Positions 46,913 to 58,746 of a stretch of DNA of 64,000 bases are shown piece after piece (position 1 is the first letter of the stretch; each line of letters begins with the position of its first letter). The notes beneath the pieces are model-generated. The model was not told the origin of the DNA. It was given only the letters and a program-made list of their open reading frames with translations, and searched no databases. Made by a program: the position numbers and the translations under genes. This DNA is from Archivesica marissinica (Eukaryota > Mollusca > Bivalvia > Venerida > Vesicomyidae): NCBI GenBank assembly GCA_014843695.1, contig CM026398.1, positions 49,379,579 through 49,443,578 of the forward strand. Direction: 5' to 3'.

Positions 46913-49900
46913 ACTGTCCTAAATGTTGATATTGATAAGAAAAATGGCCAAAAACATACACATGTTAAATGCAGAAAAAAATTATACGATATGATAAACC
47001 AATTTAACTTAATAGACATATGGAGACAAAATAACCCAACAAACATACAATACACTTGGCACTCAAATACAAACCCACCCATCTTTAGCAGACTTGATTA
47101 TTTTCTTGTCAGCCAATATCTATATAACTTAATAACAACTTGTGAAATCCAGCCAGCATATAAAACAGATCATTCTATAGTTATGTTTAAGATCAATCTT
47201 TGTATCCAGCCAAGAGGACCTGGTTATTTTAAAATTAACAATAGTATTTTACATGATGACACCTATCAAAAAACGGTAAAAGAATGTATTAATAACATAG
47301 CTAATCTCAATAAAGATGCCAACCCAAACACTCTTTGGGAAATAATAAAAGGGAGCATAAGAAATGCAACTATCAAATATTCTTCATTTAAGAAAAAAAC
47401 AAATGCTAAAAAGGAAAAAGAGCTAATAAAAGACATAAATACCCTTGAAAATAATTTAATAAACACAGATAGCAATGATAATCAATGCAAGATAGATTTG
47501 AAAAATAAACAGCATGAGTTGAGCAAAATATATGAAGGACAAATAAATGGTTTAATTCTAAGAGCAAAAGCAATAAAAGTTGAAGGCTCTGAAAAAAACA
47601 CAAAATACTTTGCAAATTTAGAAAAGCGACATGCGGAAAGAAAGAACATACAGAAATTGGTATCGGAGGGTAAAGAAATCACAAATCAAAATGAAATCTT
47701 AAATGAATTGGTAAAGTTCTACAAAGCACTATACAAAAAACAGGAGATCGGTAGCCCCATTATTGATTTTTTCTCTGGGTCTATCAATAAACTTACATGT
47801 GAGCAGTCCGCACAATGTGACGGGTTGTTAACTGAATATGAGTGCTGGCAATCTTTGCTTGATATGAAAAACAATAAAAGTCCAGACTCGGACGGACTAA
47901 CAACTGAGTTTTATAAAACGTTTTGGCAAGATATCAAACTATACTATTTAAAATCAATAAATTACTCATATACTAAGGGTGAATTAACAGATCTCCAGAA
48001 ACAAGGCATTATTACTTTACTACCGAAATATGGCAAACAGTTAGATATTTTATCAAACTGGCGGCCTATAAGTCTACTCAATATTGATTATAAAATTGCA
48101 ACAAAAGCCATTGCGAATCGAATTAAAAAAGTCTTGCCCATACTAATAAGTAACAGTCAAACTGGTTTTATGAAGGGACGATATATTGGAGAGAATGTTC
48201 GCTTAATCTTTGAGACAATAGAGTATCTCAATGAACAAAACCTTCCGGGTCTCGTATTCTTTTCAGACTACGAAAAAGCATTCGACAGTTTAAATCATAA
48301 TTTCCTCTACAAATGTCTAAATCATTTTAATTTTGGAGACTCCTTCATCTCTTGGATAAAAATGTTTTACAATAATATAAACAGTATAATCATTAGCAAT
48401 GGTTATTTAACAGAAGCTTTACCTATACAAAGAGGCGTAAGACAAGGCTGCCCATTATCATCGTATCTATTTATTATCTGTATGGAACTTTTGTCACACC
48501 AAATTACTATTGATAATGATATAAAGGGAATCACCATAAATAACAGAGAAATAAAACAAACTTTATTTGCTGATGATGCATCTTACTTATTAAATGGGGA
48601 AAAAACATCTTTTGAACGTTTAATAGATGTAATCACTCAATTTGGAACCATATCTGGTCTAAAATTAAATGTATCTAAATCAGTAATATTAAGAATTGGA
48701 TCGTTGCGAAATACAAATATATCCTACTGTGACCATAAAGAATTTCTATGGACTTCTGAAAAAACAAAAACTCTTGGCATAATTTTTAGTAACAATAATG
48801 AACTGACCTTGCATCTAAACTTAGAACCAAAACTGAATGAATTTTATAACTGTCTTAAACAATGCCAACACCGTAAACTAACACTTCTAGGTAAGGTTAT
48901 AGTAATAAAAACTTTTGCTCTTCCAAAATTGGTGTATCTATTTATGGTTTTACCTAACCCATCAGAAAAAGTGCTAACAAATATAAATCATGCAATATTT
49001 AACTTCATTTGGGATGGTAAACCAGATAAAATAAAACGCAGTATACTTATACAAAACTATGAACATGGAGGAATAAAATTAACAGATATACACTCATTTC
49101 TGTACTCAATTAAGGCAAGCTGGATAAAAAGGATAACCAATAATAGCACAGGTGCTTGGAAATGCTTTTATGATAAAATATTTAAACAGTTTGGTGGAAA
49201 TCTATTATTTGAATGTAATTTATCACCAAACGACATAAATAGAATGTGTCAAAAACAACCATTTCTAAAAGATGTCTTGAATTCCTGGTTTAAAATAAAG
49301 CTTATGTATGAACATGATAATGAAAATGTTTTTCGTCCCATTATTTGGAATAACTCTGACATCACAATATCTGGAAAACCAGCTTTTATTCAAGAATGGT
49401 ACAATAACGGCATAAAATATGTTGATAATCTGTATGATTTTAGAAATAACAATTTTTACACTTTTGAAAACGTACAGCAAATATATAATCTACACAATAA
49501 TGACTTTTTAAAATATCACTCTTTGGTCAATAGCATTCCTAACAAATGCAAACAAAAAGTAAATCAACAAATTATTACCATGCTAAGACCAGAATCTATG
49601 TTAGAAAGAATAAAAAGTCTAATGAAACCCAATAAATTATTATATCAGACACAAGTAAACTCAAGGAAAATAGAACATAGAACATCTGAGCAAAAATGGT
49701 CAAATGTGTTTAGTGATGAAAATCTCAAATGGAAAATAAATTACTGTATGGCATATAACGCAATGATTGACACCAAACTGAGAAATTATCAATATAAATT
49801 TCTAATGAGACTAATTCCAACAAACAAGTATCTCTATATGTGTAAATTAACTGAAACCTCCTTATGTGACTTTTGTAATATGTCCATAGAAAGTATTGAG

Positions 49901-50194
49901 CATCTGTTTTGGGAATGTCCAGTCATACAGGACCTATGGACAAACATTCGAAATCACCTACCAACCATTGATATAAACATTTCCTTAAATTTTAAAGACA
50001 TCTGTTTCGGGTATGAAAACAATAACACAGTTAATTTTATAATAATATTGTGCAAATATTTCATCTCCAGAATGAAGTATAACAAAATCTTACCAAAGTT
50101 TGAATCATTCAAACATTATTTACATCAAAGGATCGAAATAGAAAAGGATATTGCAATGTATTCAGGAAAAATGGATAGACACAATTTGAAATAG
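46634..50194 (+). CDS. LINE ORF2, 5'-truncated, RT intact (TX1/L1-like); first ~93 codons are satellite
   Basis: The LINE part of this frame starts near 46913. It holds the end of an AP-type endonuclease (SRLDYFLVS, TDHSIV), a reverse transcriptase (NWRPISLLN, SDYEKAFDSLNH, GVRQGCPLSSYLF, FADDASYLL with the catalytic DD near 48572) and a C-terminal zinc-knuckle-like motif (CDFCNMSIESIEHLFWECP near 49870). The endonuclease N-terminus is missing up to the point where GDFN should stand, so the copy cannot be autonomous. The upstream codons come from satellite DNA fused in frame by chance. An unbroken frame of about 1090 codons suggests recent insertion. The clade (L1/Tx1 group) is judged from motif style and the absence of RNase H. 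Confidence 0.9.
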   Translation: MTQIIQNAQTIQSVTQIIQSVTQIFQSVTQIIQFVTQIIQSVTQIIQSVTQIIQSVTHHPDCDSDNPVCNSDNPVCNSDNPVCNSDNPDCDSYTVLNVDIDKKNGQKHTHVKCRKKLYDMINQFNLIDIWRQNNPTNIQYTWHSNTNPPIFSRLDYFLVSQYLYNLITTCEIQPAYKTDHSIVMFKINLCIQPRGPGYFKINNSILHDDTYQKTVKECINNIANLNKDANPNTLWEIIKGSIRNATIKYSSFKKKTNAKKEKELIKDINTLENNLINTDSNDNQCKIDLKNKQHELSKIYEGQINGLILRAKAIKVEGSEKNTKYFANLEKRHAERKNIQKLVSEGKEITNQNEILNELVKFYKALYKKQEIGSPIIDFFSGSINKLTCEQSAQCDGLLTEYECWQSLLDMKNNKSPDSDGLTTEFYKTFWQDIKLYYLKSINYSYTKGELTDLQKQGIITLLPKYGKQLDILSNWRPISLLNIDYKIATKAIANRIKKVLPILISNSQTGFMKGRYIGENVRLIFETIEYLNEQNLPGLVFFSDYEKAFDSLNHNFLYKCLNHFNFGDSFISWIKMFYNNINSIIISNGYLTEALPIQRGVRQGCPLSSYLFIICMELLSHQITIDNDIKGITINNREIKQTLFADDASYLLNGEKTSFERLIDVITQFGTISGLKLNVSKSVILRIGSLRNTNISYCDHKEFLWTSEKTKTLGIIFSNNNELTLHLNLEPKLNEFYNCLKQCQHRKLTLLGKVIVIKTFALPKLVYLFMVLPNPSEKVLTNINHAIFNFIWDGKPDKIKRSILIQNYEHGGIKLTDIHSFLYSIKASWIKRITNNSTGAWKCFYDKIFKQFGGNLLFECNLSPNDINRMCQKQPFLKDVLNSWFKIKLMYEHDNENVFRPIIWNNSDITISGKPAFIQEWYNNGIKYVDNLYDFRNNNFYTFENVQQIYNLHNNDFLKYHSLVNSIPNKCKQKVNQQIITMLRPESMLERIKSLMKPNKLLYQTQVNSRKIEHRTSEQKWSNVFSDENLKWKINYCMAYNAMIDTKLRNYQYKFLMRLIPTNKYLYMCKLTETSLCDFCNMSIESIEHLFWECPVIQDLWTNIRNHLPTIDINISLNFKDICFGYENNNTVNFIIILCKYFISRMKYNKILPKFESFKHYLHQRIEIEKDIAMYSGKMDRHNLK

Positions 50195-50642
50195 TCAAAA
50201 TTCTTTCCGACAAGCTAAGAAAATATACATGAATATCAATTAATTTTGTACCAATACGGCACAAACAATAAATTCAACTGATATTAAAAAGAACCCCGTA
50301 GCCCAAAATTCCCAGGTAAATAATTAACAAACTTTTATCCTATAAAAAAAGATAGCAAGTAGAAACGATCCATCACTCATTACACCTATCTCCATACCAT
50401 AAACATTCAGCTGATATACCCAGATTCACACATTTATTCAAATAAACTTAGCTAATAATTATGTTATGCATTCATCATCAAGGGACACAACACTCTAAAC
50501 AAAAAACTATATTTCTTTATACATATAGATAATTGTATACAATTCGATTCATGAAAAGTGTTTCCATAATATGTGAATGTACATGTAATATAGAAATAAA
50601 TGGGGTTACCCGGATAGGGGCCTCAAAATGAAAAAAAAAAAA
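46913..50642 (+). mobile_element. LINE insertion (TX1/L1-like), 5'-truncated, with poly(A) tail
   Basis: The satellite stops at GACTCATAC near 46912 and resumes at 50643 after A12 (50631-50642). Between the ORF stop (TAG 50192-50194) and the tail lies a 440-bp AT-rich 3' UTR with AATAAA near 50594. 5' truncation plus A-tail is the hallmark of target-primed reverse transcription. No short exact TSD can be read, because both flanks are repeats. Confidence 0.92.
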
Positions 50643-50862
50643 CTCAGATAATCCAGTCTGTAACTCAGATAATCCAGTCTGTAACTCATCATCCAGACTG
50701 TGACTCAGATAATCCAGTCTGTAACTCAGATAATCCAGTCTATAACTCAGATAATCCAGTCTGTGACTCAGATAATCCAGTCTGTAACTCAGATAATCCA
50801 GTCTGTAACTCAGATAATCCAGACTGTGACTCATAATCCAGACTGTGATTCATAATCCAGAG
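50643..50862. repeat. 18/21-bp satellite, continuation after LINE
   Basis: Ten or so 21-bp units (CTCAGATAATCCAGTCTGTAA). They include the rare variant CTCATCATCCAGACTGTGA and end with CCAGACTGTGACTCATAATCC. The same variant order is seen just before the LINE (46738-46912). Confidence 0.95.
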
Positions 50863-51189
50863 AAGATTAGAATCTTAAAGTACCTCTTCTGTATAACCCT
50901 GCTCCTGTATGGAAAGCCAGTGCTGCCAGAGTTCCTCATAAAATACAAAGTACATCTTGATACAACACAACTCTAACAACAAATCACATCCCAACACAAG
51001 TTCCAAGTTAATAGAGACATTTTATCATCAAATTTTAATAGTAATGAAATCATTAGACCTACTCCAGTTTGTACAAACCTCATGAAGATGACTTAGATGG
51101 GTACAATTTGCTATGAATGACAGTTTAATTAAATTTGGGACATACCTTTCTCAAAAAAGTACAACAATAATTATTTATCATATCGCAAC
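50863..51189. other. Spacer between two satellites
   Basis: About 330 bp of unique AT-rich sequence; nothing recognised. Confidence 0.45.
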
Positions 51190-54100
51190 TAACATTTACG
51201 TCATCGAATATTGGAAAGAGTAGGCCAATACAATTTAATATTCACGTCATCGGATACTGAAATGAGTAGGCCAATGGAATGTAATATTTATGTCATTGGA
51301 TACTGGAATGAGTAGGCCAATGAAATGTAATATTTATGTCATTGGATACTGGAATGAGTAGGCCAATGGAATGTAATATTTATGTCATTGGATACTAGAA
51401 TGAGTAGGCCAATGAAATGTAATATTTATGTCATTGGATACTGGAATGAGTAGGCCAATGGAATGTAATATTCACGTCATCGGATACTGGAATGAGTAGG
51501 CCAATGAAATGTAATATTCACGTCATTGGATACTGGAATGAGTAGGCCAATGGAATGTAATATTTATGTCATTGGATACTAGAATGAGTAGGCCAATGAA
51601 ATGTAATATTCACGTCATTGGATACTGGAATGAGTAGGCCAATGAAATGTAATATTTATGTCATTGGATACTGGAATGAGTAGGCCAATAAAATGTAATA
51701 TTTATGTCATTGGATACTGGAATGAGTAGGCCAATGGAATGTAATATTTATGTCATTGGATACTGGAATGAGTAGGCCAATAAAATGTAATATTTATGTC
51801 ATTGGATACTGGAATGAGTAGGCCAATAAAATGTAATATTTATGTCATTGGATACTGGAATGAGTAGGCCAATAAAAGTTAATATCTACGTCATTGGATA
51901 CTGGAATGAGTAGGCCAATAAAATGTAATATCTAGGTCATTGGATACTGGAATGAGTAGGCCAATGAAATGTAATATTTATGTCATTGGATACTGGAATG
52001 AGTAGGCCAATAAAAGTTAACATCTACGTCATCGGATACTGGAATGAGTAGGCCAATAAAATGTAATATCTAGGTCATTGGATACTGGAATGAGTAGGCC
52101 AATAAAATGTAATATCTAGGTCATTGGATACTGGAATGAGTAGGCCAATAAAATGTAATATTTATGTCATTGGATACTGGAATGAGTAGGCCAATAAAAT
52201 GTAATATCTACATCATTGGATACTGGAATGAGTAGGCCAATGGAATGTAATATTTATGTCATTGGATACTGGAATGAGTAGGCCAATGAAATGTAATATT
52301 TATGTCATTGGATACTGGAATGAGTAGGCCAATGAAATGTAATATTTATGTCATTGGATACTGGAATGAGTAGGCCAATAAAATGTAATATTTATGTCAT
52401 TGGATACTGGAATGAGTAGGCCAATAAAATGTAATATTTATGTCATTGGATACTAGAATGAGTAGGCCAATAAAATGTAATATCTAGGTCATTGGATACT
52501 GGAATGAGTAGGCCAATGAAATGTAATATTTATGTCATTGGATACTGGAATGAGTAGGCCAATAAAATGTAATATTTATGTCATTGGATACTGGAATGAG
52601 TAGGCCAATAAAATGTAATATCTAGGTCATTGGATACTGGAATGAGTAGGCCAATAAAATGTAATATCTAGGTCATTGGATACTGGAATGAGTAGGCCAA
52701 TGAAATGTAATATTTATGTCATTGGATACTGGAATGAGTAGGCCAATAAAAGTTAACATCTACGTCATCGGATACTGGAATGAGTAGGCCAATAAAATGT
52801 AATATCTAGGTCATTGGATACTGGAATGAGTAGGCCAATAAAATGTAATATCTAGGTCATTGGATACTGGAATGAGTAGGCCAATAAAATGTAATATTTA
52901 TGTCATTGGATACTGGAATGAGTAGGCCAATAAAATGTAATATTTATGTCATTGGATACTAGAATGAGTAGGCCAATAAAATGTAATGTTTATGTCATTG
53001 GATACTGGAATGATTTTTATGTTATATTTCGGGTTTTACGCCTGCATCAGCACCATTTTGGGCTATATCGCCGGCGGGCAGTTTACTTAACAACACCTTT
53101 CCTGGGCAGGCTCCAGCGGTTAACCAGTACTTGGGTGCACCAACCTCCATAAGAAACTGCCAACTTTTTCATATAAATGAGACACGGCCTGAGCGGGGCT
53201 CGAACCCGTGACCATCAGTGATGATAGGTTACAGTGGTATACAAGTCAGCGACCTTAACCACTCGACCACGGAGGCGGACTTATACTGGATACTGGAATG
53301 AGTAGGCCAATTGAATGTAATATTTATGTCATTGGATACTGGAATGAGTAGGCCAATAAAATGTAATATCTACATCATTGGATACTGGAATGAGTAGGCC
53401 AATAAAATGTAATATTTATGTCATTGGATACTGGAATGAGTAGGCCAATGAAATGTAATATTTATGTCATTGGATACTGGAATGAGTAGGCCAATAAAAT
53501 GTAATATTTATGTCATTGGATACTGGAATGAGTAGGCCAATGAAATGTAATATTTATGTCATTGGATACTGGAATGAGTAGGTCAATAAAATGTAATATC
53601 TATGTCATTGGATACTGGAATGAGTAGGCCAATAAAAGTTAATATCTACGTCATTGGATACTGGAATGAGTAGGCCAATAAAATGTAATATTTATGTCAT
53701 TGGATACTGGAATGAGTAGGCCAATACAATGTAATATCTACATCATTGGATACTGGAATGAGTAGGCCAATAAAATGTAATATTTATGTCATTGGATACT
53801 GGAATGAGTAGGCCAATGAAATGTAATATTTATGTCATTGGATACTGGAATGAGTAGGCCAATGGAATGTAATAGTTATGTCATTGGATACTGGAATGAG
53901 TAGGTCAATAAAATGTAATATCTAGGTCATTGGATACTGGAATGAGTAGGCCAATAAAAGTTAATATCTACGTCATTGGATACTGGAATGAGTAGGCCAA
54001 TAAAATGTAATATCTACATCATTGGATACTGGAATGAGTAGGCCAATAAAATGTAATGTTTATGTCATTGGATACTGGAATGAGTAGGCCAATAAAATGT

Positions 54101-54880
54101 AATATCTAGGTCATTGGATACTGGAATGAGTAGGCCAATAAAAGTTAATATCTACGTCATTGGATACTGGAATGAGTAGGCCAATAAAATTTAATATTTA
54201 TGTCATTGGATACTGGAATGAGTAGGCCAATGAAATGTAATATTTATGTCATTGGATACTGGAATGAGTAGGCCAATGAAATGTAATATTTATGTCATTG
54301 GATACTGGAATGAGTAGGCCAATAAAATGTAATATTTATGTCATTGGATACTGGAATGAGTAGGCCAATAAAATGTAATATTTATGTCATTGGATACTGG
54401 AATGAGTAGGCCAATAAAAGTTAACATCTACGTCATCGGATACTGGAATGAGTAGGCCAATAAAATGTAATATCTAGGTCATTGGATACTGGAATGAGTA
54501 GGCCAATAAAAGTTAATATCTACGTCATTGGATACTGGAATGAGTAGGCCAATAAAAGTTAACATCTACGTCATCTGATACTGGAATGAGTAGGCCAATA
54601 ACATATAATATCTACGTCATTGGATACTGGAATGAGTAGGCCAATAAAAGTTAATATCTACGTCATTGGATACTGAAATGAGTAGGCCAATAAAATGTAA
54701 TATCTAGGTCATTGGATACTGGAATGAGTAGGCCAATAAAATGTAATATCTAGGTCATTGGATACTGGAATGAGTAGGCCAATAAAATGTAATATCTAGG
54801 TCATTGGATACTGGAATGAGTAGGCCAATAAAATGTAATATCTACGTCATTGGATACTGGAATGAGTAGGCCAATAAACT
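51190..54880. repeat. 46-bp satellite, about 74 copies, interrupted by a SINE
   Basis: The unit contains GTCATTGGATACTGGAATGA, GTAGGCCAATAAAATGTAAT and ATTTAT. Each unit has an inverted pair CATTGG/CCAAT. Variants (TTTATG/TCTAGG/TCTACG, AAAATG/AAAGTTAAC) occur in runs that repeat, e.g. 51860-52170 versus 52580-52900, evidence of block duplication. A SINE sits at 53014-53282. Confidence 0.96.
53014..53282 (-). mobile_element. tRNA-derived SINE inside the 46-bp satellite
   Basis: Reverse copy of 11914-12174: plus strand CGGGTTTTACGCCTGCATCA, TCGCCGGCGGGCAGTTTAC, CTCCAGCGGTTAACCAGTAC, GGGCTCGAACCCGTGACCAT (B box) and CGACCACGGAGGCGGAC. GGATACTGGAATGA before it and again at 53287-53301 may be the target duplication, but it is also the satellite unit. 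Confidence 0.93.
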
Positions 54881-55257
54881 GAGTGACTAGCATTGTTAAT
54901 ATTGCTTTCACTGTTCATTCGATAAAATATAATTTGACCATACATTGAAACAGTCAAATGTACTCTTATAATTTAGATATATTACTGGTAGAGTACAACC
55001 AGTGTACTTTTATATTTATTTAACAAGCATGACAGGTCCAGATTTTTGAACAGCTTTTATCCTCTATAAATAATAGGAGAACATTATTTTCTTATCACAA
55101 CTTATATGTATGAAACTCTCAACAAACATCATCACTGATTATATCTAATCTTCTTAGGCAATGTTAATGTTTTAATTTTCTTTCAAAGCTGCACTATCTA
55201 CCATACTAAATATTAGGCAGAGAAATATTATTTGAAGTTCAGGTTACCCCAGCTGTT
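54881..55257. other. Spacer, nothing recognised
   Basis: AT-rich sequence between satellite and the next small array. Confidence 0.4.
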
Positions 55258-55452
55258 ACTCCCGTTATTTGCTCCTATCGTATTTTGCTCCTATCGTATT
55301 TTGATCGTATTTTGCTCCTATCGTATTTTGATCGTATTTTGCTCCTATCGTATTTTGATCGTATTTTGCTCCTATCGTATTTTGCTCCTATCGTATTTTG
55401 CTCCTATCGTATTTTGATCGTATTTTGCTCCTATCATATTTTGCTCCTATCG
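55258..55452. repeat. Composite tandem repeat, 16- and 11-bp units
   Basis: GCTCCTATCGTATTTT alternates irregularly with GATCGTATTTT, about 12 units in total. Confidence 0.92.
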
Positions 55453-55620
55453 TAAACAATTTGTTGCAATACATGTACATGACTCAATTTCTGCAACATG
55501 TCAATTTACTCTAAATACCTTGTATAAATCTACAATATAACATGGTTTAGCTTGTGACGTGAAAGGCGACGTCATTTTACTAGCATTTTGTAGTTCTGTG
55601 ACGTCATTAAATTTGAAGTA

Positions 55621-56241
55621 CCGTATTGTTCCTATTTATAGCGCCCGTGCGCGATGCAAAACACAAAAGGGGCGCGCTAATTAGAGTAATTAATTTCTGT
55701 AGTATAGGACCTGGTGTGGAAAATTTCCGTTTCAATATCGGTAATTGCCAACTAATTGGAAGAAACTGCTCAGTGACCTTGCTTTGTCATTATGCGACGC
55801 CTACTACGTCATCATGTGTTACCTAAATTGATCGATAATTATGTTCTGTACATACTATTATGCCACGTAAATCGTATACATTTAAAGTTAACCCGTGTTT
55901 CTGTGGATTGTTCCGCGTTATAAACTGTTATACGGTGTCTATGTAAATAACTATCCTCGTACTTTCGGTTTGAATAGCTCGAGGCATTGTTGATATTGTG
56001 TGAATTCTTCTGTGAAAATAAATACTTTTTTTATAGCGATACAAGTTCAACAAGTGATGCGCATATTATTCATGCATACTTAGTGATTCATGAGCTTGGA
56101 GTTTATATATATATGGATTACGTTAAACAACAGTACTACCGACAGGTAAGCCAATTATTTCCTTTTAAGGACCATTTCATGTTGCATTTTTATGTGGAGG
56201 CACCTATATTAGAGGTGGCGCTTTAAATAGGAACAATACGG
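55621..56241. mobile_element. 621-bp non-autonomous TIR element with TA duplication
   Basis: Left end CCGTATTGTTCCTATTTATA and right end TTTAAATAGGAACAATACGG are inverted repeats of about 26 bp (one or two mismatches, extending into GCGCC/GGCGC). TA flanks it at 55619-55620 and 56242-56243. This fits IS630/Tc1/mariner-type insertion. Inside I see no transposase; short ORFs at 55626-55826 and 55987-56226 overlap the ends. Confidence 0.9.
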
Positions 56242-56661
56242 TATTCTAAAAAAAAAAAAATCTTATTTATTTTGGTCATGTTAGAATCGAAAACTGGGAC
56301 CAGGCTGCTCCCAATTCAGTAGTGGGGCGACCATCCCCTACCCAGCGGGTCCTCAGGTGGCGGATAGGGGAACGGCCCTCAGATATGGGGGTTTGCTGTG
56401 AATTAAATAAGCAGTCCCGAACCATATGGCGGTGTACCTACCAGGACGGGGCAGGATAGCACATGGCAAAGCTACTCCTATTAAATACTCCACGTGTCCT
56501 ACAACGGGTGCATCAGGCGAATGTATGGGCCGCCTTAAAAGTCCTAGCCTAAGGGTGAGGTAACCCCAACAGAAACCTCGAATGCTGAAGCCGGAAGTAT
56601 TGGGCCGCATGGAGCATTCTAATAAACCACGGTACTACGCATAAACGCAAAATTAATCACA

Positions 56662-57270
56662 ATGACAGAAAGAGTAAACCGAGATGGTGCTGGACCTGTG
56701 AAGACCCACCAGGCAGGTACAGTGCCAGGTTCCATACCTCGAAGGAACCCATCCCTAGCTACTGGAGGTCACCCTAAGCCGCCCTGTGGAGCCAGGGGAT
56801 GGCGAAGGACAGCTACTGGCCGAAACGTGAAGCAGAAACCTCTTGTGCTCATGCAGTGGAATGCTGAAGGAGTCTTTAACAAAAAGACTGAACTGGAGCA
56901 AGTACTACAGGACAAAGAGGCAAGTGTTTGCTGCAAACAGGAAACACACCTGAACAAAGACAAGACGTTCAAAGTACGAGGCTACCAGTGCCTCCGAGCA
57001 GACCGACAAGACAGACACAAGGGTGGTGTGCTCACTCTAGTCTGGAACAACATCAATGCGAGCGAAGTGAAAATCTACCTTGAAGGAGCGGAATACCAGG
57101 AGTTCAAGATCAAGACCAAATCATCTGAGTTGAGCCTCGTCAACTACTACTGCCCAAATGACAAAGCCCTTGCCCTTGACACTATTGAAATCTCAAACAG
57201 TCGATACATGGTTGTTGGTGATTTCAATAGTCATTCCCAGAGTTGGGGATATGCACAGGCGTGGGGATGA
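56662..57270 (+). pseudogene. I-like LINE endonuclease fragment
   Basis: First open segment of the element: a basic N-terminus without a clear domain, then about 140 residues of AP endonuclease up to GDFNSHSQSWG. It ends at a TGA reached after a frameshift; a neighbouring frame continues with DEVEDWQDEHNLILV, typical of the next endonuclease block. Confidence 0.85.
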
Positions 57271-57315
57271 AGTGGAGGACTGGCAGGATGAGCACAACTT
57301 GATCCTTGTCGGAAG

Positions 57316-58474
57316 TTGTGGAGGCTCACGAAACAGCTAAATGATGAAGAAAATAGCAGACAGAAAATCACGTTGGATGAGGATGGGAAACTGTTGACCG
57401 GCAAAGAGACTGCAGACTGTCTCGCCAAAGCCTACCAGAAAGAGGACAACATCAAAGTCACACGCCAACAGCAAAGAGAGGCACGGAAAGAACAGAAGGA
57501 TAGAAGTAAAAGACATACGGAACAAGACTCCATGAAACTTCCACTTACATACCAGGAACTGTACACAGCGCTCAGACAACTGAAGAAGAGGAAGTCACCA
57601 GGACCTGATGGAATCTCCAATGAGATGCTAACTCATCTTGGATGCTCAGCCATGCTGACACTTCTTGACATCTTCAATATTAGCTGGGAAGAAGGCATAG
57701 TTCCGCAGATCTGAAAGGAAGCCACCGTTATGCCAATCTACAAGAACGGCAAGGATAGAAAGAAAGCTTCCAGCTATCGCCCTATTAGTCTCACTAGCTG
57801 TGTGGTCAAGACAATGGAGAGGATAGTTAACAAGAGACTCATGTGGTACCTTGAGACAGAAAACCTCCGATCCAAGGAACAAGCAGGATTCCGACAGTTC
57901 AGATGCACAGAGGACCAGGCAACATACCTCGCTCAGGAAGTTGAGGATGCATTCCAAGACCGGAAGGTAGTTTTTGCAACCTGGATAGACCTCCAGAAGG
58001 CTTTTGACAAAGTCTGGACTGATGGGCTACTGGTCAAGATGCAACGATGTGGAATTACCAACAAGATGCTCCGATGGACCAAATCGCAGAGCCAGAGTAC
58101 TTGTTGACAACCAGAAGAGCAAGAAATACCTCATCCGACATGGTGTTCCTCAAGGAGGAGTGATCTCGCCTACGCTGTCCCTCATCTTCATCGATGACTT
58201 GCTTGCAGAGCTGCCACATGGTATCAAAGCAGCACTCTATGCTGACGACTTGGTCAAGTGGTGTGTTGAAGAACATGCAACGACTGCCACATACAGAATG
58301 CAGATGGCCGCAGACAAGCTCACAGCATGGGCAGAAGACTGGTGCATCTCTATTAATAAGGAGAAGTCGTCAACCACACTCTTCACACTTTCCACCAAAC
58401 AGAAAGTCCATCAAAGTCGGTGGAACTGCCTTGAAGACGGACAACGAGCCAACATACTTGGGGGTGACATTTGA
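57316..58474 (+). pseudogene. I-like LINE reverse transcriptase region, broken
   Basis: Two frames cover the RT: one to about 58080 (fingers and first palm Asp in WIDLQKAFDK) and another from about 58080 to 58400 with the catalytic YADDL near 58237-58251. The stop at 57712-57714 and the shift near 58080 make this copy unable to produce RT. Confidence 0.88.
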
Positions 58475-58746
58475 CAGACGGCAGACATGGAAGCCACATA
58501 TCCAGAAAGCAGAAGCCAAAGCCAAGCGCAAGCTTGCAATCCTTCGGAAGCTTGCTGGCACCACATGGGGTGCCAATGATCACATCTTGAAGACTATTTA
58601 CCAAGGTGTGGTCAGGCCTCACCTGGAATATGGATCCACCGCCTGGACAACATCAGCCAAGACCAACCAACAGACACTCGACAAGGTTCAGAACAAGGCT
58701 CTCAGGCTGATCACAGGTGCAATGAAGAGCACTCCAATCAAGGCCA

